A program made the translations under genes and the position numbers. 64,000 nucleotides of DNA, taken from Neobacillus bataviensis LMG 21833. Its GTDB lineage: Bacteria > Bacillota > Bacilli > Bacillales > Cytobacillaceae. Of the stretch, positions 18,412 to 27,555 are shown one piece after another (position 1 is the stretch's first letter; every line of letters starts with the position of its first letter). The DNA is taken from NCBI RefSeq assembly GCF_000307875.1, contig NZ_AJLS01000054.1:1-64000 (forward strand), written 5' to 3'. The notes below the pieces were generated by a model that was not told the origin of the DNA, did no database searches, and worked only from the letters and a program-made list of their open reading frames with translations.

Positions 18412-19746
18412 TTATTGATTTTGTATTTCCTTTAAGGCTGTATTGATGGTTTCTACCGCTTCTTTCGCAGAAGTCTTTACATCCTTTCCGCCAATTCCAA
18501 CGTCCTCAAATAATTTCTTGATTGTATCACTGACAACCGCATAGGCAGGTGTAATCGGACGGTTTCTTGAATACTTTTGTGCTTGCTGTAAAAATATATT
18601 TGCCGGATATTCATTAAGCTTTGGGAAATCTTCCGCAACGGAATATCTCGCAGGTATATCACCAGTTATGGTGACATATTTTTTCATGCCTTCATAACCA
18701 GTTACATATTTAATAAACTTCCAAGCCTCCTTAGGATGTTTTGATTTTGCGGAGATTCCGAGTGCCCAGCCTCCATTTGGAACAAACTGATTCTTTTCCT
18801 TTGGCAGTGGCGTTATCCCAAAATCCTCTCCAAGTTTGAATTCGGGGTGATTTTTTTCAAAATCCGATAGTGTCCATGAGCCCAGCACAGTCATCCCAAG
18901 CTTACCCGACTCGAATACGGCCGGTGGTAATTCAAATGCAGCCACTCCATTTTTATGATACAGATTTTGGTAAAATCGAAGAGCCTCTATTGCCTCTTTT
19001 GAATCCAAATATCCGCTGGCGGTACTTCCATCAGGGCTTAAAACGCTGGCACCAAACTGCCATAGGAGCGGGGTTTTAAAATAGGCTGGAGATTCTCCGC
19101 CACCAAACCCCTGTGCGGGGTCAATGCCGATGATTCCTTTCGCGGGATTATTTACCTTTTTGGCAATCTCCAAAACCTCATCCCATGTTAAGGGGTTATT
19201 GGGGTCTTCTGTTGGAAAAGAGACACCCGCTTCTTTAAAAAGATGTTTATTATAAAATAGAGCAATGCTTGACTCTACGATAGGGGCAAGATAAATTTCT
19301 CCATGATAACTTAACCCTTTTAAGGTTGAGACTGGTATATCCTCCATCTTTCCCTCTGTTCTCATAAACGAATCAATTGATAGTAGCGACCCTGCATTGG
19401 CATATAGCGCCAGGGTTGGACTGTCAATGGTCATTATATCTGGAGGGTTCCCTGCAGCAAGCTCTGTTCTCAGCCTTATTTCATAATCGCTATATAGAAT
19501 GGACTTCATATTCACCGCAATATGGGGGTTAGCTTTTTCAAAAGAAGAAACCAATTCTTCATATGCCTTATTTTCCGCTGCATTCCCGTAGTTTCGCCAG
19601 AACGTCAGCTGGATTCTGTTGGAAGTATTTGTTTTCTTCTCATTATCTTTTGAGCTGCCAGAGAATGTATCAAAAAAGGACAACGCAAATACTAAAATAG
19701 TAATAAGCAGAATGGCAAAAATAATTATTGTAGGCCACTTTTTCAT
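18412..19746 (-). CDS. Extracellular solute-binding protein, membrane-anchored, linked to a two-component system
   Basis: The 444-residue protein has the UgpB/MalE-type binding fold (AAGNPPDIMTIDSPTLALYANAG, GGWALGISAKSKHPKEAWKFIKY). It lacks a lipobox cysteine: its N-terminus KKWPTIIIFAILLITILVFAL reads as a membrane anchor. It lies 33 bp after the response regulator and is cut off from the importer operon by a terminator, and the importer has its own lipoprotein. It is therefore more likely a sugar-sensing accessory of the histidine kinase (as XylFII is for LytS in Clostridium) than a transport component. That role is inference. Confidence 0.85.
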   Translation of the reverse strand: MKKWPTIIIFAILLITILVFALSFFDTFSGSSKDNEKKTNTSNRIQLTFWRNYGNAAENKAYEELVSSFEKANPHIAVNMKSILYSDYEIRLRTELAAGNPPDIMTIDSPTLALYANAGSLLSIDSFMRTEGKMEDIPVSTLKGLSYHGEIYLAPIVESSIALFYNKHLFKEAGVSFPTEDPNNPLTWDEVLEIAKKVNNPAKGIIGIDPAQGFGGGESPAYFKTPLLWQFGASVLSPDGSTASGYLDSKEAIEALRFYQNLYHKNGVAAFELPPAVFESGKLGMTVLGSWTLSDFEKNHPEFKLGEDFGITPLPKEKNQFVPNGGWALGISAKSKHPKEAWKFIKYVTGYEGMKKYVTITGDIPARYSVAEDFPKLNEYPANIFLQQAQKYSRNRPITPAYAVVSDTIKKLFEDVGIGGKDVKTSAKEAVETINTALKEIQNQ

Positions 19747-19779
19747 CTACATTCCCTCTCTTTCCTAACTTTTTAAAAC

Positions 19780-21372
19780 TTATGAATCCAAAGAATTTCG
19801 AAATTCCACAGGTGTTTGTCCAATGTGCTTTTTAAAAACAGTACTGAAATATCCTGAGTTAGAAAAGCCCACTAAGTTTGCGACATCAATGATTTTAAGT
19901 TGCTTATCTCTCAGGAACTGTTGGGCTTTCTCCATTCGTAAGTTTACAAGATAATCACTAAAATTCTGCCCTATATAATTTTTAAACGTCTCAGATAAAT
20001 GCGCACTATTGATATGAAACAGTTCAGATAATAATGTAAGTGAAATTTCACTGGCATAATGCTGGTCCAAATAATGCCGAACACTATCAACAATTAATTT
20101 CCCATTCGAAAAGCGTGCAGTTCGAACCTTTTCAATAATTTGTTGCGCTAATTGAAGGAGATTCTCAATCACCCTACTTTGGGAGTTGAGTTCCCAAATA
20201 CTTTGTTGGCAATTCCAAATCATTTTTTGAATATCCTTCGTTTCGTTATCATATTTCCTTGCCAGCGATTCTAACAAAAATAACACCCGATTGGCGGCAA
20301 ATGAAAAGGATAAAATCGATTGGTTTCCATTCCCATGCAATAAAGTGTGAATATTTTCCTTAAATGCTCCAAAATTTACATTTTCGACTGCATTTGTTAA
20401 CTTTCTCTCAAAATCAGGTAATACTTCAAATACTTCCTCTTTCGTGATTGCCGCGTCAATCACCTGCGATTGTGAACCAAGATGACTTTGGCTCCAAGCA
20501 AGTAAACTTGAAATATAACCCATCTTAAAATTTGGAAGACCAGTGACTGTATTCCCAATTCCAATCACTGTTTCTAATTTCAACAACTTCCTCACATTGC
20601 GTTGGATATTTTCCACTAAACTGGAAGTACTATATACCATTTCCTTATCCATCAGCTTTAAAAAATGAACCATATTTGCATAACTTGGGTCGTAAAATGA
20701 ATACGTTCCGGCATGCTCTTTAGCAATTTCCTTACATAACATTTGAAAAGGAAGCCAGAGTTCCTTTAATCTTGACGGATTGTCATCGCTCACTCTAATT
20801 TCCACCGTAAAAAATTGCACGGATACATTCTCATTTACAAGTTCCTCTAACCGGAGCTGATGGAGCCTTTCTGTTATCAAATTTAGTTGTAGCCATTCCT
20901 CTTTTACTAAATACAGCAAATATTGTTCCTGTACTTCCTGCAGCTGGGTGTAAACAAGCTGACGCATCTGAGCTGTTTCCACTTGTTTTCTCTTTTCTTC
21001 CTTTATTTCTTTACCGACTTTTCGTAATACTTCTACTAATTCGTCAGGGGCAACCGGTTTTAACAAATAGTCTTTCACCCCTTCCTTCATTGATCCCCTT
21101 ACATATTCAAAATCGGAATATCCCGATAAAACTATGACTCTTACGTTCGGAAATTCTTGCTGACAACGCTTCGCTAATTCAATCCCATCCATAATGGGCA
21201 TTCTCATATCGGTAAGGACGACATCTATATCCATTTTACCGAGCAATTCAAGTGCTTCCTTCCCATTGGATGCTTCTCCAACAATTTGAAACCCTTCTTC
21301 TTCCCAATCCACTTTCATCCGTAAGCCTTTACGAATTTGAATCTCATCATCTGTGATCATGATCTTCATCAT
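19780..21372 (-). CDS. YesN-type response regulator, receiver plus AraC DNA-binding domain
   Basis: About 530 residues. An N-terminal receiver (phospho-acceptor Asp in VVLTDMRMPIMDG) leads through a long middle region to a C-terminal AraC-type helix-turn-helix (SGYFSTVFKKHIGQTPVEFR). I place the start at the ATG at 21372, which follows AGAGGTG with 6 bases; the upstream GTG at 21381 overlaps that ribosome site. It overlaps the kinase gene by 26 bp, so the two are coupled. Likely target: the fructan importer operon just downstream, which has direct repeats in its control region. Confidence 0.92.
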   Translation of the reverse strand: MMKIMITDDEIQIRKGLRMKVDWEEEGFQIVGEASNGKEALELLGKMDIDVVLTDMRMPIMDGIELAKRCQQEFPNVRVIVLSGYSDFEYVRGSMKEGVKDYLLKPVAPDELVEVLRKVGKEIKEEKRKQVETAQMRQLVYTQLQEVQEQYLLYLVKEEWLQLNLITERLHQLRLEELVNENVSVQFFTVEIRVSDDNPSRLKELWLPFQMLCKEIAKEHAGTYSFYDPSYANMVHFLKLMDKEMVYSTSSLVENIQRNVRKLLKLETVIGIGNTVTGLPNFKMGYISSLLAWSQSHLGSQSQVIDAAITKEEVFEVLPDFERKLTNAVENVNFGAFKENIHTLLHGNGNQSILSFSFAANRVLFLLESLARKYDNETKDIQKMIWNCQQSIWELNSQSRVIENLLQLAQQIIEKVRTARFSNGKLIVDSVRHYLDQHYASEISLTLLSELFHINSAHLSETFKNYIGQNFSDYLVNLRMEKAQQFLRDKQLKIIDVANLVGFSNSGYFSTVFKKHIGQTPVEFRNSLDS

Positions 21373-23143
21373 GGATATCACCTCTATTAATATTTATACA
21401 TAATGTAATCTTTGTGCCCGCATTCTTTTCAGATTCAATCTGATACGAAAAGTTTTGACCATAGTAAAGCTTCAAGCGCCCAAGGACATTCTTTAGCCCA
21501 ATGCTGCTTCCTTTACTTTTTAATACACTATTTATTTCATATTCTTTTTCTTCGTTTAATAAGTCAGAGATTACTTCTTCCGACATCCCTATCCCCTTAT
21601 CTTCTACAACAATATATACTTGATTGTTTATCTTCCGCGTTTTGATAAAAATCTCGGCAGATGCCTTTTCAATAAAACTATATTTCACTGCATTTTCTAC
21701 AAGTGGTTGTAGTATAAATTTAATAATAGGCAACGTTTTTGTTTCTGAATCTTCGTCGAAATTAATCGTGATTGCATCTTCATACCGCACCTTTAAAATG
21801 TCAGTGTAACTTCGGATATAGCTAAGTTCTTCACCCAAATGCACCACATCACTATGCGTATTTAAGGAATATCGCATCATTCGGCCTAAGTAGATGCTTA
21901 CATTCATGACTTCTTTATTTTTCCCCTGTGCCGCTAATCCTCCGATGATTTCAAGCGTATTGTTTAAGAAATGTGGATTAATTTGTAGTAATAAGGCTTT
22001 GTATTCAGCATCTTTTCGGCGAATATTAGCTTCATATTCCGTTTCAATGACCTTCTTTAATTGATCAATGGTATGGTCAAACACTTTTATAACATATCCA
22101 ACCTCATTATTAGAGGATTTTATCGTTGGCATAAAGCGTTTGGCCCCCGAAAAATCTCCACGTTCCATAAATCTCATCGCTTTTGCTAGTTTTCCTAAGG
22201 GACTTACGATATTGGAAGAAAGCATAAAAGAAGCTAAAATCGTTAACAAAAAAACGATGACGCTGATTAAAAGTAGGTTTCGCTGCAAAAGATAAACTTT
22301 TGAAAATAAGTCAGACTTGGTTACTTCACTGACTAGAATCCAATCACCCACCGATAAATTTTGATAGAAAACAATGTATTTTTCTCCATAATACTCCGTT
22401 TCAAATAACCCCTTTTCCTTAGGGCTATTTTTTATTTTTTTGAGACTTTGGTTTACTACCTTTGCAGGGGTGTTGATTTTCCCTTGTAGAACATTAGCCC
22501 CCTGTTGATCCAGCAAATAGGCATGTCCGTTTTTTCCAATCGTGATTTTTTTTAAGGCGGTCTCTAACAAAGTGGTAGGGAAATTGACCTTTATAAATCC
22601 GTAGGAAACAACCGTATTTAAGTCAACGAGTGGTAAAATGTAGCTATTACTATTACCTTGTGCCGGCATATATGGATCAATATGTGACTTTACAAATCGT
22701 TGTTCATTTATCGCAAAGTCTTGAAACCAATCTATTTTATGCAAATTGGGATTATTCCCCCAAGTCCCTTCGCCATTATTAAGAACGACTGAAATAGTCA
22801 TTCCATTTGAATTGTTAATCATCATAGAGGATAGCAGCGTTTTGAGCTGATTCTTTTGCAGCAAGCTCTGTTCTTTAGGTATATTTGCCTCCGCATTTTC
22901 CAGCTTCAGCCACTGTTGTGTGGTTTGATTGACAAGAACCTGCTTCCCTAAATCCTCAGCTTGCGTTGTGATTGAGTCAATATAAAGTGAGTACTGATCC
23001 ATTGCTTCTATTGTTAATTCCTGAGTCTGAGATTCAATAATTGATGTAAACCAGCTTGGGATAATAATGGACAATATGAGTAATGGAATCGTTAATAAAC
23101 ATGTAAAAACGATAAATAAACGATTTCTTAAGGAAAAAAACAT
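21347..23143 (-). CDS. YesM-type sensor histidine kinase
   Basis: The 598-residue membrane kinase has two membrane helices flanking an extracellular Cache-type sensor region (about residues 35-285), a HAMP linker, a His_kinase block with the phospho-acceptor in LLLQINPHFLNNTLE, and an ATPase domain with VVEDKGIGMS. The ATG at 23143 follows GAGGGGGG and is preferred to one 16 codons upstream that lacks a ribosome site. It is the first gene of a kinase-regulator-binding-protein operon. It probably senses a sugar, perhaps through the anchored binding protein. Confidence 0.92.
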   Translation of the reverse strand: MFFSLRNRLFIVFTCLLTIPLLILSIIIPSWFTSIIESQTQELTIEAMDQYSLYIDSITTQAEDLGKQVLVNQTTQQWLKLENAEANIPKEQSLLQKNQLKTLLSSMMINNSNGMTISVVLNNGEGTWGNNPNLHKIDWFQDFAINEQRFVKSHIDPYMPAQGNSNSYILPLVDLNTVVSYGFIKVNFPTTLLETALKKITIGKNGHAYLLDQQGANVLQGKINTPAKVVNQSLKKIKNSPKEKGLFETEYYGEKYIVFYQNLSVGDWILVSEVTKSDLFSKVYLLQRNLLLISVIVFLLTILASFMLSSNIVSPLGKLAKAMRFMERGDFSGAKRFMPTIKSSNNEVGYVIKVFDHTIDQLKKVIETEYEANIRRKDAEYKALLLQINPHFLNNTLEIIGGLAAQGKNKEVMNVSIYLGRMMRYSLNTHSDVVHLGEELSYIRSYTDILKVRYEDAITINFDEDSETKTLPIIKFILQPLVENAVKYSFIEKASAEIFIKTRKINNQVYIVVEDKGIGMSEEVISDLLNEEKEYEINSVLKSKGSSIGLKNVLGRLKLYYGQNFSYQIESEKNAGTKITLCININRGDIHDEDHDHR

Positions 23144-23256
23144 CTCAGCCCCCCTCAAAGCGTAACCCCTTACAAAAGTAAGCAAATCCACTAATCTAGA
23201 CTTTACCTTTATCTATTATAAATTCAATTTAACATTATACCTGAAAAAATAAAAGA

Positions 23257-23288
23257 GACCCAAAAGGGTGAATTAATCCCTCTGGGTC
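23257..23288 (-). terminator. Intrinsic terminator after sucrose phosphorylase
   Basis: GACCCA...GGG and CCC...TGGGTC arms (23257-23268 and 23278-23288) pair with one to two mismatches. On the minus strand TCTTTTATTTTTTC follows. It ends the sucrose locus just before the kinase gene promoter region. Confidence 0.8.
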
Positions 23289-23328
23289 AACATTACACTA
23301 TTTGAAGGATTTCAAATAATCCAATATA

Positions 23329-24789
23329 TTATACAAAATATTGAACTACCTGATCTTTATCGTCAAGATAATCAATTACCGATTTATTCGATTTAAGATC
23401 GATAAACAACGTACACCACTTTTCAGCCTGATGCCAAGAAAGGCGAATCTCATCATCGGAAGATTCTATAACTTTAAACTCCCCGTTAAAAGCATCATAC
23501 TCATTTCTAAAGCGTATCAACTTTAACAAACGCTGGACAACATCTTTTTCAAGAGACTGTTCGATTTCATCAAGTGTGAAGTTGTGCCGGTTAATTTCAC
23601 GGCCTTCCCCGGTTTTTTCAACATCGTTTTCCCCTGCAAGCAGTCCCACATAATACACTTGCGGCACGCCAGGTGCAAAAAATTGAATCGCTCTTGCCGC
23701 TATGTAAGCATCATCATCACAATTAAGCACGGAGTAGTAGGAACATCTGATTTGATGGACATCAAATCCATCCTTATCCTTGTGGTCTTCAGATAAAATA
23801 AGACTAAGGTTCGAACCTCTCTCTACACAAACATCAACTAATGCTTTTGCCTCTTTTGTATCAATCAAATCATCCATATCTGGTTTCACAGGAATCCCGT
23901 CATGACAGTCAAGCATCGTAAACTGCTTGTGCGGGCGTGTCTGAAGATAGTGACGAAGATCGCCGCTAGACTTATTAATCAATGTATCTAGAATTTGGTA
24001 TGGCAAAATAAAATCATAGATCCAGCAGCCATGCTCAGCCAATTTATATTGGATTGAATAATGGGCATGCACCTCTGGTAACAGTTCAATGTCTAAAGAA
24101 TGGGCTAGCTCCATAATCCAGTCAAGAAACTCATAGATTTCCGGTTCGACAAAAAAGCAGCTTGTACCAAGCTTTTTAATAATATATCCTACAGCATCCA
24201 GCCTGACGATTTTCACATTTTGCTCTTTGAAATTCATAAAAAAATCTGTAAGCAGCTGTTTTACTTTTTCTGATTTCACATCTAAATCAATTTGCTCAGA
24301 AGGATCTGTTTTACCAAACGTTGTCCATACCTTTTCCTCTATACCAGTTTCTTCTATCGTAAATGTGGAATAGGGTAATGGTCTGCGCAAGAACATTTTT
24401 TCAATATCTTCTTGTACCGGTTGCCCATCCTTCCAAAGCTTATCCAAAGTAATAAACAGATCGGCATACTTGGATCCACGGCCTTTTTTTAAGAAGTCCT
24501 GAAAGTATTCGGATTTCTGGGAAATATGATTCACCATTAAATCAACCAACACATCAAAGTTTTCTCCAATGGATCGTATATCTTCCCATGTACCGAAGCT
24601 CGGCTCAATTTCTAAATAGGTTAATGGAGCAAAACCTCGGTCACCCGATGAAGGAAAGGGCGGCAAAATATGAACTCCGCCTTTAAAAATATCCGAAAAA
24701 TGCGTAAGAAGCACTTGATTAAGAGTCTTTAAATCTCCCCCTAGTGAATCTGGATACGTAATCAGCTGAACTTGATTCTTTACTGCCAT
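23329..24789 (-). CDS. gtfA: Sucrose phosphorylase (GH13_18)
   Basis: This 486-residue protein starts VQLITYPDSLGGDLKTLN and has the short GH13_18 architecture of sucrose phosphorylases. The nucleophile is D198 (VRLDAVGY) and the acid/base E239 (LLPEVHAHY), with GDRGFAPLTY and MLDCHDGIPVKP also typical. It converts sucrose and phosphate to glucose 1-phosphate and fructose, saving ATP. A fructokinase gene ends 3 bp upstream, fitting fructose recycling. Related GH13_18 enzymes use sucrose 6-phosphate or glucosylglycerate, so substrate is likely but not certain. No signal peptide. Confidence 0.88.
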   Translation of the reverse strand: MAVKNQVQLITYPDSLGGDLKTLNQVLLTHFSDIFKGGVHILPPFPSSGDRGFAPLTYLEIEPSFGTWEDIRSIGENFDVLVDLMVNHISQKSEYFQDFLKKGRGSKYADLFITLDKLWKDGQPVQEDIEKMFLRRPLPYSTFTIEETGIEEKVWTTFGKTDPSEQIDLDVKSEKVKQLLTDFFMNFKEQNVKIVRLDAVGYIIKKLGTSCFFVEPEIYEFLDWIMELAHSLDIELLPEVHAHYSIQYKLAEHGCWIYDFILPYQILDTLINKSSGDLRHYLQTRPHKQFTMLDCHDGIPVKPDMDDLIDTKEAKALVDVCVERGSNLSLILSEDHKDKDGFDVHQIRCSYYSVLNCDDDAYIAARAIQFFAPGVPQVYYVGLLAGENDVEKTGEGREINRHNFTLDEIEQSLEKDVVQRLLKLIRFRNEYDAFNGEFKVIESSDDEIRLSWHQAEKWCTLFIDLKSNKSVIDYLDDKDQVVQYFV

Positions 24790-24792
24790 TCC

Positions 24793-25758
24793 CTATTCCT
24801 CCTTTAAACCGTACATTTCTTTGATGACTTCTAGCGTCGGTAAATTGACCACTGCCCCGGTATATTTCAATTTATAGGCACTAACGGCAAAACCCAGTGA
24901 TAACGCCTGTCTGATTGAATATCCTTTGACAACTGCTGCATAAAATCCCGACCAGAATGCGTCACCTGCACCTGTCGTATCCACTACCTCTGTGGCCAAG
25001 GTGTCCAATTTAAGCGTCTCTATTCCATTCGAGACAATCGCACCATCTTTACCTAACGTCATGATGACAAGTTTAGCGCCCAGCTGTAAAAATTTCTGCA
25101 CTTGATTTTCATAGGTATCTTTTCCGAATAATCTTTCGGCATCATCTTCTGACGGCTTGATTATATCAACTTTGCTAATAATAGACTTCACGTATTCGAC
25201 ACCATCTTCACCCTTTTGCCATATCATCGGATGATAATTTGGATCAAAACATACAAGAATCTTATTCTCAGCTGCCACATCAAGCACTTTTTCAATTGTC
25301 TGACGAACTGGTTCCATCGAGATTGGCCAGCAGGAAAAGTGAACAATCTTGGAATTTAGCAAGGCTTCTTCGAGTTTAGAAGTATAAGCTAAATGGTAGT
25401 CAGCCCCTCGATAAAAGATCGGAACAGGTGTTAATTGACTCTTTGATACGACTACCATACTTGTCGAATAATCTACCTGCTGCACGCAGCCAGTATTTAT
25501 TCCGGCATTACGCAAATAGCCGATTAAAAAGGTCCCTAATCCATCTTCACCAACAGCTGATGCAACAAGTGAATTTATTCCTAACCTCTTTACGTTCATA
25601 CCAATATTAGAGGGTGATCCTCCGAAAAACTTTTTATACGAATTACACTCAAAATGGTCATCATAGTCATCAGATATCATATCTATGAGAAGTTCACCAA
25701 CAGTTAAGATATCATTCCTTTTGTTATGAAATTCTAATTTATCGCTTAACTTAAACAT
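24793..25758 (-). CDS. Fructokinase-like PfkB sugar kinase
   Basis: The 321-residue kinase has FFGGSPSNIGMNVKRLG near residue 44 and DTTGAGDAFWSGF near residue 257, the two PfkB signatures. It is only distantly similar to the other kinase at 12.1-13.0 kb and has an N-terminal extension of about 16 residues. Next to sucrose phosphorylase (3-bp gap), its role should be phosphorylation of released fructose. It follows a 101-bp gap after the GH13 gene that includes ACTTA-ACGG-TAAGT near 25799, so a separate promoter is possible. Confidence 0.85.
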   Translation of the reverse strand: MFKLSDKLEFHNKRNDILTVGELLIDMISDDYDDHFECNSYKKFFGGSPSNIGMNVKRLGINSLVASAVGEDGLGTFLIGYLRNAGINTGCVQQVDYSTSMVVVSKSQLTPVPIFYRGADYHLAYTSKLEEALLNSKIVHFSCWPISMEPVRQTIEKVLDVAAENKILVCFDPNYHPMIWQKGEDGVEYVKSIISKVDIIKPSEDDAERLFGKDTYENQVQKFLQLGAKLVIMTLGKDGAIVSNGIETLKLDTLATEVVDTTGAGDAFWSGFYAAVVKGYSIRQALSLGFAVSAYKLKYTGAVVNLPTLEVIKEMYGLKEE

Positions 25759-25859
25759 ACTAGTCCCTCAACTTTACTTCATTATAATATCTTCAAACCA
25801 CTTAACGGTAAGTTAAATAAGCTGTTTAAAGCCTTACACAGTTTATTATTTTTTCTAAC

Positions 25860-27542
25860 CTAGAAATTTGCTAAAACAAGGCTTTCATAGGGACGAAGTG
25901 TAACTCTTCCACCTTTTTCAAGCTTAACGTCTTCATAATTGTTCATTACAACTTCTGAAAATAGAGGAGAAACATTTACTTCCGCTAACTGATTATCAAA
26001 GTTCACAACTATAAGTATTTTCTCATCATCTAGTTGCCTTTGATAGGCAATGACATTTCCTTCACTAGCATTATCCGGAACAAACTCTCCGTAAACGATA
26101 GTTTCTTTATATTTACCTTTTCTTCTCATCGAAATCAATTCTTGATAAAAGGCTAATACTGACTGATCGTTATCCTCTTCTTCCGCTGCATTAATTTCTT
26201 TATAGTTCGGGTTTACTTTTAACCAAGTTGTATCAGCTTTCGAAAAGCCACCATTCTTGCTGGCATCCCACTGCATAGGTGTTCTGGAATTGTCACGGCT
26301 TCGACGAAACATACCTTCTAAGGCTTTCTCTTCACTAAAACCTGATAATAGTGCACGGTTATACTGGTCATGTGTCGCGATATCGTCATAATCTTCAATT
26401 GAATCCATTGGAATATTCGTCATCCCTAATTCTTGCCCTTGATAAACAAATGGGGTTCCTTGTAAGAACATGAACAATGTTCCAAGCATTTTTTTACTTG
26501 TCTTACTAATGTAATCTTCTGGAATATACTTATTAATTGATCGAGGATGATCATGATTTTCAAAATAAGTTGCTCCCCAACCAGCTTTCTGTGTCACTAA
26601 TTGACAGTTAAATAATGCATCTCTTAATTCTGGGACTGTCCAATTGTATTGTTTATACCATTCCCCTGTTTCTGGCACATCAATATCGCTATGGGCAAAA
26701 TCAAATACCATTGAAAAGTATCCATTTCCATCACCAATGTACTTAGGTAATAAATAATCGGGAACATTCGCTTCAGCGACAGTCATACTATTGTGTAATT
26801 TAAATGTCCTTTCATTTAATTCATTCAGCCATTCACCAATACCAGGTTGATTTAATATCCAATTGCCGATAAATACGTAACCATCTTCACCATCCGGTTC
26901 AAATCTGCCACTCTCAATTTTTTTCTTTATATTTAATATTGCATCAATCCGAAACCCACCAAGCCCTTTTTCTAACCAATAGTTCACCATTTTATAAAGT
27001 TCTTCTCTTACTTCTTCATTTTCCCAATTTAAGTCAGGTTGTTTCTTACTAAATGCATGTAAATAGTAGGTATTAGAATCGTCTCCTACTTTTTCCCAAG
27101 CAGAACCACCAAAGTAAGAACGCCAATTATTGGGAGGACCATCTTCTATTCCTTCTCTAAACACATAGTAATCTCGATATTTGCTATGCTTATCTTTCAA
27201 AGCTGCTTGAAACCACTCATGTTCATCTGAAGTATGATTAATGACTAAATCCATTAATAGTTTTATTCCTCTTTTGCCTGCTTCTTCAATTAATTCATCT
27301 AAATCTTCATCTGTGCCGAACATTGGGTCTACATGATAATAATCTGAAATATCATAGCCATTATCATCCATTGGTGATTTAAATACTGGACAGAGCCACA
27401 GGACATTCACGCCTAAGTTTTCCAAATAATCCAGACGATTAATAATCCCACGGATATCTCCAATTCCGTCCCCGTTGGAATCTTGGAAGCTTTTTGGGTA
27501 AATTTGATACACTACTGCTTCCTTCCACCATTTTTTCTTCAT
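25860..27542 (-). CDS. GH13 alpha-glucosidase, second copy
   Basis: A 560-residue cytoplasmic GH13 enzyme with nucleophile D200 in GFRIDAI, acid/base Glu in TVAEANV and ENHDHPR. As in the 4.8-kb enzyme, alanine follows the nucleophile, which argues against strict alpha-1,6 specificity. The loop after the nucleophile differs (LNIKKKIESGRFEPDGEDGY), so substrates may differ. It lies 13 bp after the GH32 gene in the sucrose-type operon. Hydrolysis of imported alpha-glucosides such as sucrose or related oligosaccharides is the likely role. Confidence 0.9.
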   Translation of the reverse strand: MKKKWWKEAVVYQIYPKSFQDSNGDGIGDIRGIINRLDYLENLGVNVLWLCPVFKSPMDDNGYDISDYYHVDPMFGTDEDLDELIEEAGKRGIKLLMDLVINHTSDEHEWFQAALKDKHSKYRDYYVFREGIEDGPPNNWRSYFGGSAWEKVGDDSNTYYLHAFSKKQPDLNWENEEVREELYKMVNYWLEKGLGGFRIDAILNIKKKIESGRFEPDGEDGYVFIGNWILNQPGIGEWLNELNERTFKLHNSMTVAEANVPDYLLPKYIGDGNGYFSMVFDFAHSDIDVPETGEWYKQYNWTVPELRDALFNCQLVTQKAGWGATYFENHDHPRSINKYIPEDYISKTSKKMLGTLFMFLQGTPFVYQGQELGMTNIPMDSIEDYDDIATHDQYNRALLSGFSEEKALEGMFRRSRDNSRTPMQWDASKNGGFSKADTTWLKVNPNYKEINAAEEEDNDQSVLAFYQELISMRRKGKYKETIVYGEFVPDNASEGNVIAYQRQLDDEKILIVVNFDNQLAEVNVSPLFSEVVMNNYEDVKLEKGGRVTLRPYESLVLANF

Positions 27543-27555
27543 TCTATACTCTCCC

